A stretch of 64,000 nucleotides of DNA, from contig JADJEK010000007.1 of NCBI GenBank assembly GCA_016709145.1, forward strand, positions 124,001 through 188,000, read 5' to 3'. Below are positions 10,660 to 20,172 of this stretch, in pieces. The position numbers and the translations under genes are program-made. Numbering within the stretch: position 1 is the first letter of the stretch; every line of letters starts with the position of its first letter. The notes beneath the pieces are model-generated. The model was given only the letters and a program-made list of their open reading frames with translations, had not been told where the DNA came from and did no database searches. The stretch is from Planctomycetota bacterium. Lineage in GTDB: Bacteria > Planctomycetota > B15-G4 > JADJEK01.

Positions 10660-13284
10660 TCACTGGATCAAGACGCGCAACCCGTTCGAGGACACGAACC
10701 CGATCTCGGACGCGGGCTCGGCCTGGAAGTACTGCAGGTCGACCTCGAGCGGCGGCAGCCCCAGCGGGATCGGCGCTTCGATCGAGAGGAAGCCGTCGAC
10801 CGCCGTCACGCCGAACACGGGGATCGTCACCGCCAGCACGAACGGCGGCGCGATGTAGATGCCGCATCCGGTCGACGTCGGCAGCGCGGCCGCTTGCGTG
10901 CCGAGCACAAGCAAGCCGACCGTGTTGCTCTTCGCGTGGCCGATCTTGAATCCGATCGTGGCCCCCGGCGTCGGGCAACCCGCGCCGAGCAAGCTCGGCG
11001 CCGCGCTCGTCGACGCGTAGCAGCCGGCGCCGATCGACTGGAAGCGGCCAGGGCACGCGACGTCGGGACGCGCGAACTCGACGTCACGATCGAAGTTCGA
11101 GAAGAACACGTCGGCGTGCTGATCGGCGTCGAGGTGGACGAGCCGCGGCGTCGCGCCGGACGAGGCGGTGTGGTGGTACGCGGTCGCGTCGCAGACCAGC
11201 ACGCCGGTCCCGTCGTTGCGGAACACGGCGAAGTGTTGAGCCGACTCGTTGGTCGAAGAGCCGGTCGAAAGCGCCGCGACCACGTCGAGATCGCCGTCCT
11301 GTTCGACGTCGATCGCACGCGTCCAGCGCGGGAAACCGTGGCTCGTGCCCGGTTGGTAGCCGGCGAACCCGAAGTTGCCCGCTCCATCGCCGGTCCAGAC
11401 GAACAGCCCGCCCGACACCGCACCGATCGCCTGAACGCCCGCGGCGACGACGTCGACGTTGCCGTCCCCGTCGAAGTCGCCCGCGGCGACGCCCGACGTG
11501 ACGAGCGCAGGGCCCAAGGGCTGCAGCAACGACGGCGCGGCGAACGTCTTGGCCGCGGTCCCGTGCCGTACGGCCACGACCGTGGTCCCCGAGCTCTGAC
11601 CGAGCGAGATCAGATCGTCGCGGCCATCGGAGTTCACGTCCGCCGCGGCGAGCGGATAGTGCAGCGGGAACCCACCGAGCGTGAGCGAGACGGGAGCCGT
11701 GAACCCGAACGCCCCGTCGCCGAACCAGACCTGCGCTTGGCAACCGCACGGATTCAGCAGATCGGTGCCGTAGGCCATGTCGAGACGGTTGTCGCCGTCG
11801 AAGTCCGCGGTCACGAACTTGTAGAGCGAGCTCGGCTGCGCACCCACGCCGACCGACCCGTTCGGCGCGGCTGCGAACCCGCCTCCGAGCAGCCCTCGCC
11901 GGATGCGCAACGAGCCGGCCCCGAGCGTCACGAGGTCGTCGATGCCATCCGCGTCGAAATCGGCGAGCTCGAGCACGAAGCCCTCGCCGGGCACGGCGAC
12001 GTCGGGGCTCGCGGGCTGGAAGTGCCCGAACCCGTCGTTGCTCAGCGAGCGCGCGACGAACGGGATCGAACTGGTCAGCTTCACGACCAGATCTTCGTCG
12101 CCGTCCAGGTCGAAGTCGGTGGCCGCGATCGCGCCCGGCGAGGCGTTCGGCAGCGCATGCAGCCCGAAGCCGTTCCCGGCGCCGTTCGACATGCGGATCG
12201 CGAGCGGCTGCTGCGTGCCGAGCGCGGCGAAGACGTCGTCGGCGCCATCGCCGTCGAGATCGCCGAGGGCGATCCCGTTCGCGATCGACGGGTACATGCC
12301 CAGTTCGCCGAGCGGCGAGAATAGACCGGTGCCGTTCCCGAACGTCGCGACGGCGTCGCTGAACTTCGGCCCGAACAAGGCGTCGACGAAACCGTCGCCG
12401 TTGATGTCGCCGATCTCGACGCGCACGGAGAACGACGCGGTCGGCAGCGCCGTCGGATCGACGAACGCACCCGAGCCATCGCCGCGCAACACGACGGGTT
12501 CGTCGAACTCGCCGACCCTGACGACGTCGTCGTCCCCGTCCGCATCGACGTCCGCGAGCGCGAGCGCATGCGTGTCGAACGCATTCGTCGCGGACGTCGT
12601 CGATGCGGTGAAGACTCCGTTCCCGTCGTTCGCGTAGAGCTGGAGCATCGGCGCGACGGTGCCGGCGAGGAGCTCCGCGGCGCCATCGCCGTCGAAGTCG
12701 CGCGACGCGACCGCCGTGATCGAGCTCGGGATCGCGTTCGCGAGCACCGGGGCGGAGAGTCCGAAGCCGGGCTGCGCGAAGGCGACATACAGCGCGTGAT
12801 CGCGGACGACGACCAGATCGGTGCGGACGTTCGCGTCGAGCTCGGCGCAATGCAGTTGCGACATCGGCATCGACGGCGATGCGCCGAACGTGAGTGTGCC
12901 GATCACGCCGAAGGACGCGCTGCCGAGGTTGCGGACGATCGTCACTTTGTCGGCGAACGTGTGTCCGACCACGGCGTCGAGGCGGCCGTCCGCGTCGAAA
13001 TCACCGACCTCGAGGAGGTTCGGTGTGTCGATCGACGCGGGCGTCGCGACGAGAGTCGAACTCGCGATTTGGAGCGCGCCCGTTCCGTCCCCGACGAGCG
13101 CGATGAGCTGACGCCCCAGCGAATCGAGCACCAGGACGTCGAGGTCGCCGTCGAGATCGAAATCGGCGACTTCGACGGCATTCGCGCCCTGACCGAGGAA
13201 CAGGCTGCGGCCGGGGAACTCTCCGCCGGCCGGTGCTGACTGCGCAACACCTACGGAGACCAGCAGCGCGGCGATCGTTCGCAT
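10660..13284 (-). CDS. Large secreted FG-GAP/VCBS repeat protein
   Basis: 874 residues starting MRTIAALLVSVGVAQSAPAGG, a signal peptide. The body is a long series of VCBS/FG-GAP repeats, each with a calcium-loop motif such as DFDLDGDLDVLV, DFDADGRLDAVV or DVDADGDDDVV, expected to fold as beta-propeller blades. The C-terminal 120 residues form a separate Cys-containing domain (GCGIYIAPPFVLAV, LPPLEVDLQYFQAEPASEIG) ending SNGLRVLIQ. The ATG at 13284 was chosen because it begins the signal peptide. Likely an extracellular adhesion or matrix protein; ligand unknown. A decayed paralogue lies immediately upstream in transcription order. Confidence 0.85.
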   Translation of the reverse strand: MRTIAALLVSVGVAQSAPAGGEFPGRSLFLGQGANAVEVADFDLDGDLDVLVLDSLGRQLIALVGDGTGALQIASSTLVATPASIDTPNLLEVGDFDADGRLDAVVGHTFADKVTIVRNLGSASFGVIGTLTFGASPSMPMSQLHCAELDANVRTDLVVVRDHALYVAFAQPGFGLSAPVLANAIPSSITAVASRDFDGDGAAELLAGTVAPMLQLYANDGNGVFTASTTSATNAFDTHALALADVDADGDDDVVRVGEFDEPVVLRGDGSGAFVDPTALPTASFSVRVEIGDINGDGFVDALFGPKFSDAVATFGNGTGLFSPLGELGMYPSIANGIALGDLDGDGADDVFAALGTQQPLAIRMSNGAGNGFGLHALPNASPGAIAATDFDLDGDEDLVVKLTSSIPFVARSLSNDGFGHFQPASPDVAVPGEGFVLELADFDADGIDDLVTLGAGSLRIRRGLLGGGFAAAPNGSVGVGAQPSSLYKFVTADFDGDNRLDMAYGTDLLNPCGCQAQVWFGDGAFGFTAPVSLTLGGFPLHYPLAAADVNSDGRDDLISLGQSSGTTVVAVRHGTAAKTFAAPSLLQPLGPALVTSGVAAGDFDGDGNVDVVAAGVQAIGAVSGGLFVWTGDGAGNFGFAGYQPGTSHGFPRWTRAIDVEQDGDLDVVAALSTGSSTNESAQHFAVFRNDGTGVLVCDATAYHHTASSGATPRLVHLDADQHADVFFSNFDRDVEFARPDVACPGRFQSIGAGCYASTSAAPSLLGAGCPTPGATIGFKIGHAKSNTVGLLVLGTQAAALPTSTGCGIYIAPPFVLAVTIPVFGVTAVDGFLSIEAPIPLGLPPLEVDLQYFQAEPASEIGFVSSNGLRVLIQ

Positions 13285-13403
13285 GTCGACTCCAGGCTTC
13301 GCAGGGTGCCGGGAGGATGCGCGGTGCAAGGTCGAAACGCAAGGTCGCCCGCGCACGAAGCCCCACGCGGAGTGGGGTCACGGCTCGCTCTCGGCTCGCG
13401 TTA

Positions 13404-14414
13404 TCACCGAATGACGGTGCGGAGACCGTTCGTGGCGGCGAAGCCGATCGGCGTCGCCTCGGGCTGCAGGAACTGCGTGTCGACCTCGAGCGGCGGAATT
13501 CCGTTCGGGATCGCGCCCGCGAGTTGGACGGCGCCGGCAGTGGAGCCGGTCCCTTGAATCGGCAGCATCACGGCGATCGGGAACGGCGGCGCGACGTAGA
13601 TCCCACAGCCACCGGGGAACGCGAAGGACGCCGCGATGTCGACGAGACCATCGCCGGTGAAGTCACCGACCGCGAGCGTCGCTGCCGGTCGAACTCGTCG
13701 GGCCGGCGAGGATCGACGGCGCCGAGACGGTGTCGTTCTGTGCGCCGCGGTGGACGCTGGCTCCGTTGGCGCGCGTCAACACGACGTCGGCGAAGAAGTC
13801 GCCGTCGACATCGGCGATCGCGAGAGGCGTGTCCCGATTCGTCGGGCCAGCGAACGAGATCGTGGTCGTGACGTGGAACGCGCCGTCGGTGAACAGGAGC
13901 CGCGCGGAACATCCGCATGCGGTTCCGCCGACGAACCAGATCCCGAGGTCGGCCTTGCCGTCGAAGTCGACGTCGCCCGTCTCCCTGCCGCCGATCAGGC
14001 CGGGCCCGAAGGGAATGGACACCGTCGCGGTGAGCGGCCCGAACGAGCCGTCGGCGAGCCCAGGCCGAATCCGAAGCTGCGGGCCGTCCGCGGTGATCGC
14101 ATCGGGTCGTCCGTCGGAGTCGAGGTCCGCGAGACCAGCCAGTTCGTGAACGGCTCGATCGCGGTGGAGGCTCCGGCGAGGAGTGCGCCGCTGCCGTCGT
14201 TCAAGAACGTGCGAAGCGTCGGCGTCGGCAGGCTCTCGGAGACGATCAACGCGACGACGTCGACGTCACCGTCCAGATCCAGGTCCGCCGCAACGACCTC
14301 GGTCGCCCCGCCCACTCCGACGAAAGCGCGACCGGGGTACTCATCGCCTCCCCATGCAGAACCGATCAACAGGATGGAGACGGCCGCGTCGACGGTCGGA
14401 GTGGACCACCACAC
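13404..14414 (-). pseudogene. Frameshifted, shortened paralogue of the VCBS protein
   Basis: Three consecutive minus-strand frames together encode a VCBS-type protein homologous to the gene at 10660. Frame 1 (to about 14140) gives GSAWGGDEYPGRAFVGVGG and DLDLDGDVDVVALIV; frame 2 (about 14140-13690) gives LAGLADLDSDGRPDAIT, DVDFDGKADLGIWFVGG and DVDGDFFADVVL; frame 3 (about 13690-13404) gives GDFTGDGLVDIAASF, GGCGIYVAPPFPIAV and TNGLRTVIR then stop. Two one-base-class indels near 14135 and 13690 break it. The joined product would be about 330 residues against 874 for its neighbour, so internal repeats are also missing. The 5' end is uncertain; 14414 marks a GTG before a weak signal-like stretch. 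Sequencing error could explain the shifts but not the shortening. Confidence 0.75.
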
Positions 14415-14445
14415 CAGTCGGTGGACAGTCGGCCCATCACGGGCA

Positions 14446-14751
14446 TCAAGGCGTCGTGCCGCGCAGACCTTTGCTCGCCGAGACACCCTGCGGCCCCGCG
14501 GGATCGAGGATCCAGTACTGGACCCAGAACTGCGCGCCCGACGGGACGCCGACCGGCATCGTGGTTCCGATCACGAGCACTCCGCTCGCGTCGAGCGGCA
14601 GGCCGGCCACGACGGTGTTCGGCGCCGGGACGAGCGTGCCACCCATGAACGGCGCATTCAGCTGCGAGAACCCGACGATGATCGCCGCGCTACTGCCGGG
14701 CTTCGCGTTGCGCACCGCCAGCGACAGCGATGTCGGCGCCGCAGCCCGACA
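14446..14751 (-). pseudogene. Orphan C-terminal domain fragment of a secreted protein
   Basis: After the kinase stop codon the same minus-strand frame stays open and encodes about 100 residues: LSLAVRNAKPGSSAAIIVGF, GGTLVPAPNTVVAGLPLDAS, QFWVQYWILDPAGPQGVSAS, ending KGLRGTTP. This resembles the C-terminal beta-sandwich tail of the planctomycete secreted repeat proteins in this window (the neighbours end NGLRVLIQ and NGLRTVIR). No signal peptide, repeats or good ribosome site precede it; a GTG at 14715 is the only candidate start. I read it as the 3' remnant of a third repeat-protein gene deleted at its 5' side. A small independent gene is possible but less likely. Confidence 0.5.
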
Positions 14752-17700
14752 TCACTTGCTTCCGCTGGAGGTCGGTGTCGTGACCGCCGCTCGCGCCGCT
14801 TCCAACTCGATGCGCCATGCCGCGGCTTCGCTCGCGTTGCCGAGCGCTTCGTACAACTGCACGAGCCTCTCGAGCGCGTCGGGAATGGGCGTCGCGCCAT
14901 GCGGCGGGATGCTTGCCTCGCGCTCCTTCAAGCCGCGGTAGCCGTCGTGCAGCAGCGGTTCCGCCTCGGCGAACCTCTTCTGCCCGAGCAGCGCCGCGCC
15001 GAGCAGCGATCGGGTGTTCCACGTCGTCCACGCCTCGGGCTGGGTCTTCTCGCGGATCGTCAGGCATTCGCGCAGCAGAACTTCGGCTTCGCCCCACTCC
15101 CTCACAATGAGCAGCGCCTGGCTGAACGCCGCGAGCTGTCCCGCCAATTCGGGGCTGTCGTGGGGAAGTCCAGCTCGCGCGTCCGCGAGCATCTCCCGCA
15201 CCAGCGCCGGGAGCTTGGCCACGCTTTCTGGATCCGCCTCGGCGGCCGCCTTCATGCTGGCGTCGAGGAGCGCCACGCCGATCCACGCCAGGGATGCGTC
15301 GAGCTTCCAGGCTCGATACGCCTCTTCGAGCAGCGGAATGGCCTCCGTGAACCGTCCGGCATCTCGGTAGTTCACCCCCAAATTGGCGATGGTCGTCAGC
15401 GTGTTGGGGTGATGTCTCCCGAGTTCCGCCTCCGACAGTCCAAGCAATTCCTCGAACATCGGGATCGATTGCTCGAGCTTGCCTTGCCGCCAGCAGAACT
15501 CTGCGAGGATGCCCAGCCGAGAGTGGATGCCAGCTCGACCAGCGGGATCGGCCGCGCGACTGATCTCCAGCGCTTCGCGGTAGAGCTGTTCGGCCTCGGC
15601 GTACTTGCCCTGGGCGTCCAGGACTTCCCCGAGGACGTCCATCGCGGCGGCGATCCGCGGATCCCCGGCGGGGTGTGCCGCGCGGCGCAATTCCAACGTC
15701 TCGCGGCGAAGCGTTTCGGCCTCGGCCAGCTTGTTCTGGGCCTGCAGGAGCCACGCGAGGTTCCCGACGCCCAGGTCGATCTCCGGGTGTCCGGCGGGGA
15801 ACGCCGCGCGCCGGATCGAGAGCGCTTCGCGCATCAGCGGCTCGGCCTCGCCAGGCTGATTCCGGGCCATGAGGAGTGTCGCGAGATTGTCCAGGCCCCT
15901 CGCGACGTGCGGGTGTCCGGCCGGCAGGGCCACTCGCGCGATCGCGAGCGCTTCGCGGAACAGCTCCTCGGCCTCGGTCAGCTTGTTCTGGGCCTGAAGC
16001 ACCATTGCGAGATTGTTCAGGCCGGGTGCGATGTTCCGGTGGCCGGCGGGCAGCGCCGCGCGGTTGATCGCCAGCAACTCGCGGAACAGCGTCTCGGCCT
16101 CGGCGAGCCTTTGCTCACTTTGCAGCAGCACGCCGAGGCTGTTCAGGCTCGCACCGATGTCCGCGTGCCCGGCGGGCAGCGCCGCGCGGCGGATCGCCAG
16201 CGCTTCGCGGTGGAGCTGCTCGGCCTCGACCGGCTCGTTCCGAGCGAACAGCAGCAACCCGAGGTAGTTCAGGCTGAATGCGATCTGCAAGTCTCCAGCC
16301 GCCAGGACGTCGCGGCGGATCGCCAGCGACTTCCGCAAGTTCGGCTCGGCCTCGTCGTAGCGCCCCAACGCGAAGAGCGTCTTGCCGATCGCGTAGCGCA
16401 CGCCAGCTTCCACCAGCGGCTGGTCCTTCAGCGAGCCCTCGTCGAGCAGCTTGATCGCGGCCGCCATCGCCTGCAGCACCGTCACCGTGTCCTTCAGCGG
16501 CTCCTTCGTCACCGGGTCCCTCGGCAACTGGTCGGGATCGACCGCCGCGAGCATCTCGGTCTGGAACTTCGCGACCGCTTCGGCGATCGCGGCCTGCTTC
16601 TTCGCCTCGGCCTCCTGCTTCCGGGCTTCCTCCGCCTGCTTCGTCGCCTCGGCTTCCTGCGCTTGCGCGATGCCCTGCTGCTTCTGTGCCTCGGCGCGCG
16701 CAGCATCGGCGATCTTGCGCTGCTCCGCTTCGGAGTCCTTCGCGAGCACCGCCGCATCACGCTGCTCGCTCGCTTCCTTGGCCTGCCACGCGAACGCGAC
16801 GACACCGAGCAGCAGCGCCACCACCACCGCGCCGCCCGCGAGCACTTGCACGCGATTGCGCTTCACGAACTTGCGTAGCCGATAAGCCGCACTCGGCGCG
16901 CCCGCCGTTACCGGCTCGTCGTTGATGTGGCGCCGGATGTCGGCCGCGAGGCCGTTCGCCGTTTCGTAGCGGCGCGTGCGGTCCTTCTCGAGGCACTTCA
17001 TCACGATCCAGTCGAGGTCGCCGCGCAGCAGCGCGTTGAGCTTCTTCAAGTCGACTTTGCGCTGCAGCGCCGTGCGCGTGCCGGTGTCGCCCAGCGACGA
17101 GATGCGCGTGCTCGGCTTGTGCGGCTCGACCTCGCGGATCGTACGCAGCATCTCGTTGAAGCCGCTCTCCAGCAACGCCTTCATGTCGAACGGCGTCGTG
17201 CCGGTGAGCAGCTCGTAGAGCAACACGCCGAGCGAGTAGATGTCGCTGCGCGTGTCGATGTCGAGGCCCGACAGCTCCGCTTGCTCGGGCGACATGTAGG
17301 CCGGTGTGCCGATCATCTGCCGATGCTCGGTGAACAGCGTCTTCGCCGTCAGCTCGCTGTTCGTCGCCTTGGCGATGCCGAAGTCGATCACCTTCGGCAC
17401 CGGCACGCCGTCGTGCAGCGTGACCAGCACGTTCGACGGCTTGATGTCGCGGTGGATGATGCCCTTCTGGTGCGCGTGCTGGATCGCGTGGCAGACCGCA
17501 CTGAACAGTTCGAGACGCGCCTCGGTGTCGAGCTTCTCCTGGTCGCAGTACTCGAGGATCGGAATGCCCTTGATGTACTCCATCACGAAGTACGGCCGCC
17601 CCGCCTCGGTCGCGCCGGCGTCGAACACCTTCGCGATGTGCGCGTGGTCCATCATCGCCAGCGCCTGCCGCTCGGCTTCGAAGCGCGCGATCACCTGCTT

Positions 17701-18093
17701 CGTGTCCATGCCGAGCTTGATGATCTTCAGCGCGACGCGCCGCTTCACCGGCTCGCGCTGCTCCGCCATCCAGATCGTGCCCATGCCGCCTTCGCCGATC
17801 TGCTCGAGCAGCTTGTAGCGGCCGATCTGCGCGCCGGGTTGTTCGGCGACGGCGGACGTGTCATTCGTGACGAGGCCCTCGTGTGGCGGATCCGACGGCG
17901 CTCGCGGTGCCGTCGGTCTCGACAAGAACCCACCCGCCGCGCGTTCCGCGCGCAGTAGCGCCAGGACCTCCGCACGCAGGCCGGCATCGCCGCCGCACGC
18001 GCGGTCCAGCGCGGAATCCCGCTCGGCCTCCGCGAGGTCGACGATCTCCATGAACAGCCGGCGCGCGTCCCGCCTCGCGTCGTGCCGATCCAT
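14752..18093 (-). CDS. Transmembrane Ser/Thr protein kinase with C-terminal TPR array
   Basis: 1113 residues from the ATG at 18093. An N-terminal helical region (1-60) leads to a PknB-type kinase domain: GRYKLLEQIGEGGMG (P-loop), ALKIIK (Lys123), HRDIKPSN (Asp216), VIDFGIAK, TPAYMSPEQ. One membrane helix follows near 425-447 (LAGGAVVVALLLGVVAFAW), then a charged Ala/Glu/Gln-rich coiled coil (about 450-510), then many tetratricopeptide repeats of about 42 residues with a recurring ALPAGHP signature. ATG 18093 is preferred to GTG 18099 because the GGGGG ribosome site at the sigma-gene junction is then correctly spaced. It lies 15 bases after the ECF sigma gene; together they probably form a kinase-sigma signalling pair. 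All catalytic residues are present. Confidence 0.92.
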   Translation of the reverse strand: MDRHDARRDARRLFMEIVDLAEAERDSALDRACGGDAGLRAEVLALLRAERAAGGFLSRPTAPRAPSDPPHEGLVTNDTSAVAEQPGAQIGRYKLLEQIGEGGMGTIWMAEQREPVKRRVALKIIKLGMDTKQVIARFEAERQALAMMDHAHIAKVFDAGATEAGRPYFVMEYIKGIPILEYCDQEKLDTEARLELFSAVCHAIQHAHQKGIIHRDIKPSNVLVTLHDGVPVPKVIDFGIAKATNSELTAKTLFTEHRQMIGTPAYMSPEQAELSGLDIDTRSDIYSLGVLLYELLTGTTPFDMKALLESGFNEMLRTIREVEPHKPSTRISSLGDTGTRTALQRKVDLKKLNALLRGDLDWIVMKCLEKDRTRRYETANGLAADIRRHINDEPVTAGAPSAAYRLRKFVKRNRVQVLAGGAVVVALLLGVVAFAWQAKEASEQRDAAVLAKDSEAEQRKIADAARAEAQKQQGIAQAQEAEATKQAEEARKQEAEAKKQAAIAEAVAKFQTEMLAAVDPDQLPRDPVTKEPLKDTVTVLQAMAAAIKLLDEGSLKDQPLVEAGVRYAIGKTLFALGRYDEAEPNLRKSLAIRRDVLAAGDLQIAFSLNYLGLLLFARNEPVEAEQLHREALAIRRAALPAGHADIGASLNSLGVLLQSEQRLAEAETLFRELLAINRAALPAGHRNIAPGLNNLAMVLQAQNKLTEAEELFREALAIARVALPAGHPHVARGLDNLATLLMARNQPGEAEPLMREALSIRRAAFPAGHPEIDLGVGNLAWLLQAQNKLAEAETLRRETLELRRAAHPAGDPRIAAAMDVLGEVLDAQGKYAEAEQLYREALEISRAADPAGRAGIHSRLGILAEFCWRQGKLEQSIPMFEELLGLSEAELGRHHPNTLTTIANLGVNYRDAGRFTEAIPLLEEAYRAWKLDASLAWIGVALLDASMKAAAEADPESVAKLPALVREMLADARAGLPHDSPELAGQLAAFSQALLIVREWGEAEVLLRECLTIREKTQPEAWTTWNTRSLLGAALLGQKRFAEAEPLLHDGYRGLKEREASIPPHGATPIPDALERLVQLYEALGNASEAAAWRIELEAARAAVTTPTSSGSK

Positions 18094-18108
18094 TCGCACC
18101 CCCGTCGT

Positions 18109-18684
18109 TCACGGCTCTTCGTTCAGGTCTCGAAACAGCGCGGCTCTCGCGTACGTCCACAGCCGCGCCGCCGTTCGCGGCGAGAGGCCGGCAGCCGCTG
18201 CCGCCTCGTCGACGCTGAGACCCGCGTAGAACCGCAGCCTGACGATCGCTGCCGCATCGGGGTCGTCGACCGCCAAGCGCTCGAGCGCGGCGTCGACTGC
18301 CAAAATTCTTTCGGGACCTGCATCGAGCAGGCCGGCGAGGTCACGGACGTCGTCGAGCGAGATCCGCGCACCGCCGCGCCGATCGCGCTTTCGGGCGTGA
18401 TCGAGCAGGATGCGGCGCATGGCCTGCGCGGCCGACGCGTAGAAATGGGCGCGATTGGCCCAGGGGACTTCCCGCGGGCCGATCAGCTTCAAGTAAGCCT
18501 CGTGGACCAGCGCCGTCGCCGACAGCGTGTGATCCGAGCGCTCGCGCGCAAGCTGGAGTTGCGCGGCCCGGCGCAACTGCGCGTAGACGAGCGACAGCAA
18601 AGCGTCGACGGCTCCGCGGTCGCCAGAGGCTGCGGCAGCCATCAGTCGGGAAGCGTCATCGGGTTGCGGCGGTTCGGGCGGCAC
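18109..18684 (-). CDS. ECF-like RNA polymerase sigma factor
   Basis: 191 residues with region 2 (HTLSATALVHEAYLKLIG, ANRAHFYASAAQAMRRILLD) and region 4 helix-turn-helix (LRFYAGLSVDEAAAAAGLSP, RTAARLWTYARAALFRDL). The HEAYLKL and ARKRDRRGGA motifs are typical of the planctomycete ECF-like group that is often encoded beside Ser/Thr kinases with TPRs, as here. It should direct core RNA polymerase to a dedicated promoter set. No anti-sigma gene is adjacent, so control by the neighbouring kinase is a reasonable inference but not shown by the sequence. Confidence 0.9.
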   Translation of the reverse strand: MPPEPPQPDDASRLMAAAASGDRGAVDALLSLVYAQLRRAAQLQLARERSDHTLSATALVHEAYLKLIGPREVPWANRAHFYASAAQAMRRILLDHARKRDRRGGARISLDDVRDLAGLLDAGPERILAVDAALERLAVDDPDAAAIVRLRFYAGLSVDEAAAAAGLSPRTAARLWTYARAALFRDLNEEP

Positions 18685-18816
18685 CGGCGGAGAGGCTACT
18701 GCCGAGTTGCGAACGCGAAGGCAAGAAAGTGCCCCTCGGTCGCGGCGACGACGGACAGCAATCGCCGCGGCGTCAGGGACAGGTGCTCACCCCATCCCCG
18801 TCGCCACTGCACCGTG

Positions 18817-20172
18817 TCAGTCGTCTTCCACCGCCGCCGCGCCGACCGCGTCGAAGCGCGCGAGGAACTCGGTGTTGCTGCGCGTTTCCTTCAGCTTGCG
18901 CACGAGCAGCTCCATCGCCTCGACGGGCTTCATGCGGTTCAGCACGCGACGCAGCAGTCCGATCTTGCGCAACGTCGCCTCGCCGAGCAGAAGCTCTTCG
19001 CGGCGCGTGCCCGACGCGTTGATGTCGATCGCCGGATAGATGCGGCGGTCCGACAGCGTGCGGGACAGCACGAGCTCCATGTTGCCCGTGCCCTTGAACT
19101 CTTCGAAGATCACTTGGTCGAGGCGCGACCCGGTGTCGATCAACGCGGTCGCGACGATCGTCAGCGAACCGCCACCTTCGCAGTTGCGCGCCGCGGCGAA
19201 GAACGCCTTCGGCTTCTCGAGCACCTTCGCGTCCAAACCACCCGACAGCGTGCGTCCCGAACCGCGGGTCTCGAGGTTGTAGGCGCGACCGAGTCGCGTC
19301 AGCGAGTCGATCAGCACCACCACGTGGCGACCGGTTTCGACCAAACGCTTGGCGCGCTCGTTCACGAGTTCGGCGACGCGCAGGTGGCGATCGCCGGCTT
19401 CGTCGTTCGTCGACGCGATCACTTCGGCCGGAGCCGGGACCGCGCGCTTGAAGTGCGTCGCTTCTTCGGGCCGCTCGTCGACGAGCGCGACCATCAGATG
19501 GACGTCGGGATATCCGCGCACGATGCGGTTCGCGATCTTCTCGAGGATCACCGTCTTGCCGGAACGCGGCGGCGCGACGATCAGCGCGCGCTGCCCGCGA
19601 CCGAGCGGCGTCAACAGATCGATGATGCGCAGATTGATGTCGCCGTCGTCGCCTTCGAGCACGAAGCGGTCGCGCGGATCGATCGACGTCAATTGCTTGA
19701 ACGTCGGCAAGCGCATCGCGTCGTCGATCGGCAAGCCTTCGATCGAGTCGATGCGTTCGAGCATCGGCTTGCCTTGGCGACCGCGGCCTGGGATCGCCAG
19801 GCCCTTGATCATGCTGCCCGGGCGCAGCGCGTAGCGACGCGCGAGATTGGCGTGGATGAACGCATCGTTCGGCGTGTCGTCGAAGTCTTCTTTCACGGAG
19901 CGCAGGAAGCCGGCGTTGTCCTGCGTCGGCTCGAACACGCCTTCGACCATGATCGCGTTCGCGAGGTCACGCGGCGGTTGCTGTCCACCGCCGCCACCGC
20001 CATAACCACCAGGACCGCCTGGTCCACCAGATCCACCAGGCCCACCGGGTCCGCCGGGACCACCGCCCCATCCGCCGCCGTACGAGCCTTGCCCGCCGCC
20101 TCCACCATCGAATCGATCGAAGCCACCGCGATTGCGCCCGCGGCGACGCCGCCCTCTACCGGATCGTCCCAT
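18817..20172 (-). CDS. rho: Transcription termination factor Rho with Gly-rich N-terminus
   Basis: 451 residues. The ATPase core is complete: primary RNA-binding region near 70-180, Walker A APPRSGKT (about 200-207), VALVDERPEE, and the R/Q-loop stretch SGGLDAKVLEKPKAFFAAAR, then LIDTGSRLDQVIFEEFKGTGN and RTLSDRRIYPAIDI. It is the hexameric RNA helicase that ends transcription. The usual N-terminal helix bundle is absent; instead residues 1-20 are Arg-rich (MGRSGRGRRRRGRNR) and 22-63 are almost only Gly, Pro and Tyr, an RGG-like disordered tail. The gene is monocistronic with more than 500 bases of non-coding sequence upstream, which could be a long autoregulated leader. Confidence 0.95.
   Translation of the reverse strand: MGRSGRGRRRRGRNRGGFDRFDGGGGGQGSYGGGWGGGPGGPGGPGGSGGPGGPGGYGGGGGGQQPPRDLANAIMVEGVFEPTQDNAGFLRSVKEDFDDTPNDAFIHANLARRYALRPGSMIKGLAIPGRGRQGKPMLERIDSIEGLPIDDAMRLPTFKQLTSIDPRDRFVLEGDDGDINLRIIDLLTPLGRGQRALIVAPPRSGKTVILEKIANRIVRGYPDVHLMVALVDERPEEATHFKRAVPAPAEVIASTNDEAGDRHLRVAELVNERAKRLVETGRHVVVLIDSLTRLGRAYNLETRGSGRTLSGGLDAKVLEKPKAFFAAARNCEGGGSLTIVATALIDTGSRLDQVIFEEFKGTGNMELVLSRTLSDRRIYPAIDINASGTRREELLLGEATLRKIGLLRRVLNRMKPVEAMELLVRKLKETRSNTEFLARFDAVGAAAVEDD

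Noticed and set aside
13636..16878. 1080-codon plus-strand frame opposite the kinase
   Set aside because: Antisense shadow of kinase and TPR repeats; the repeating pattern in it mirrors the TPR periodicity.
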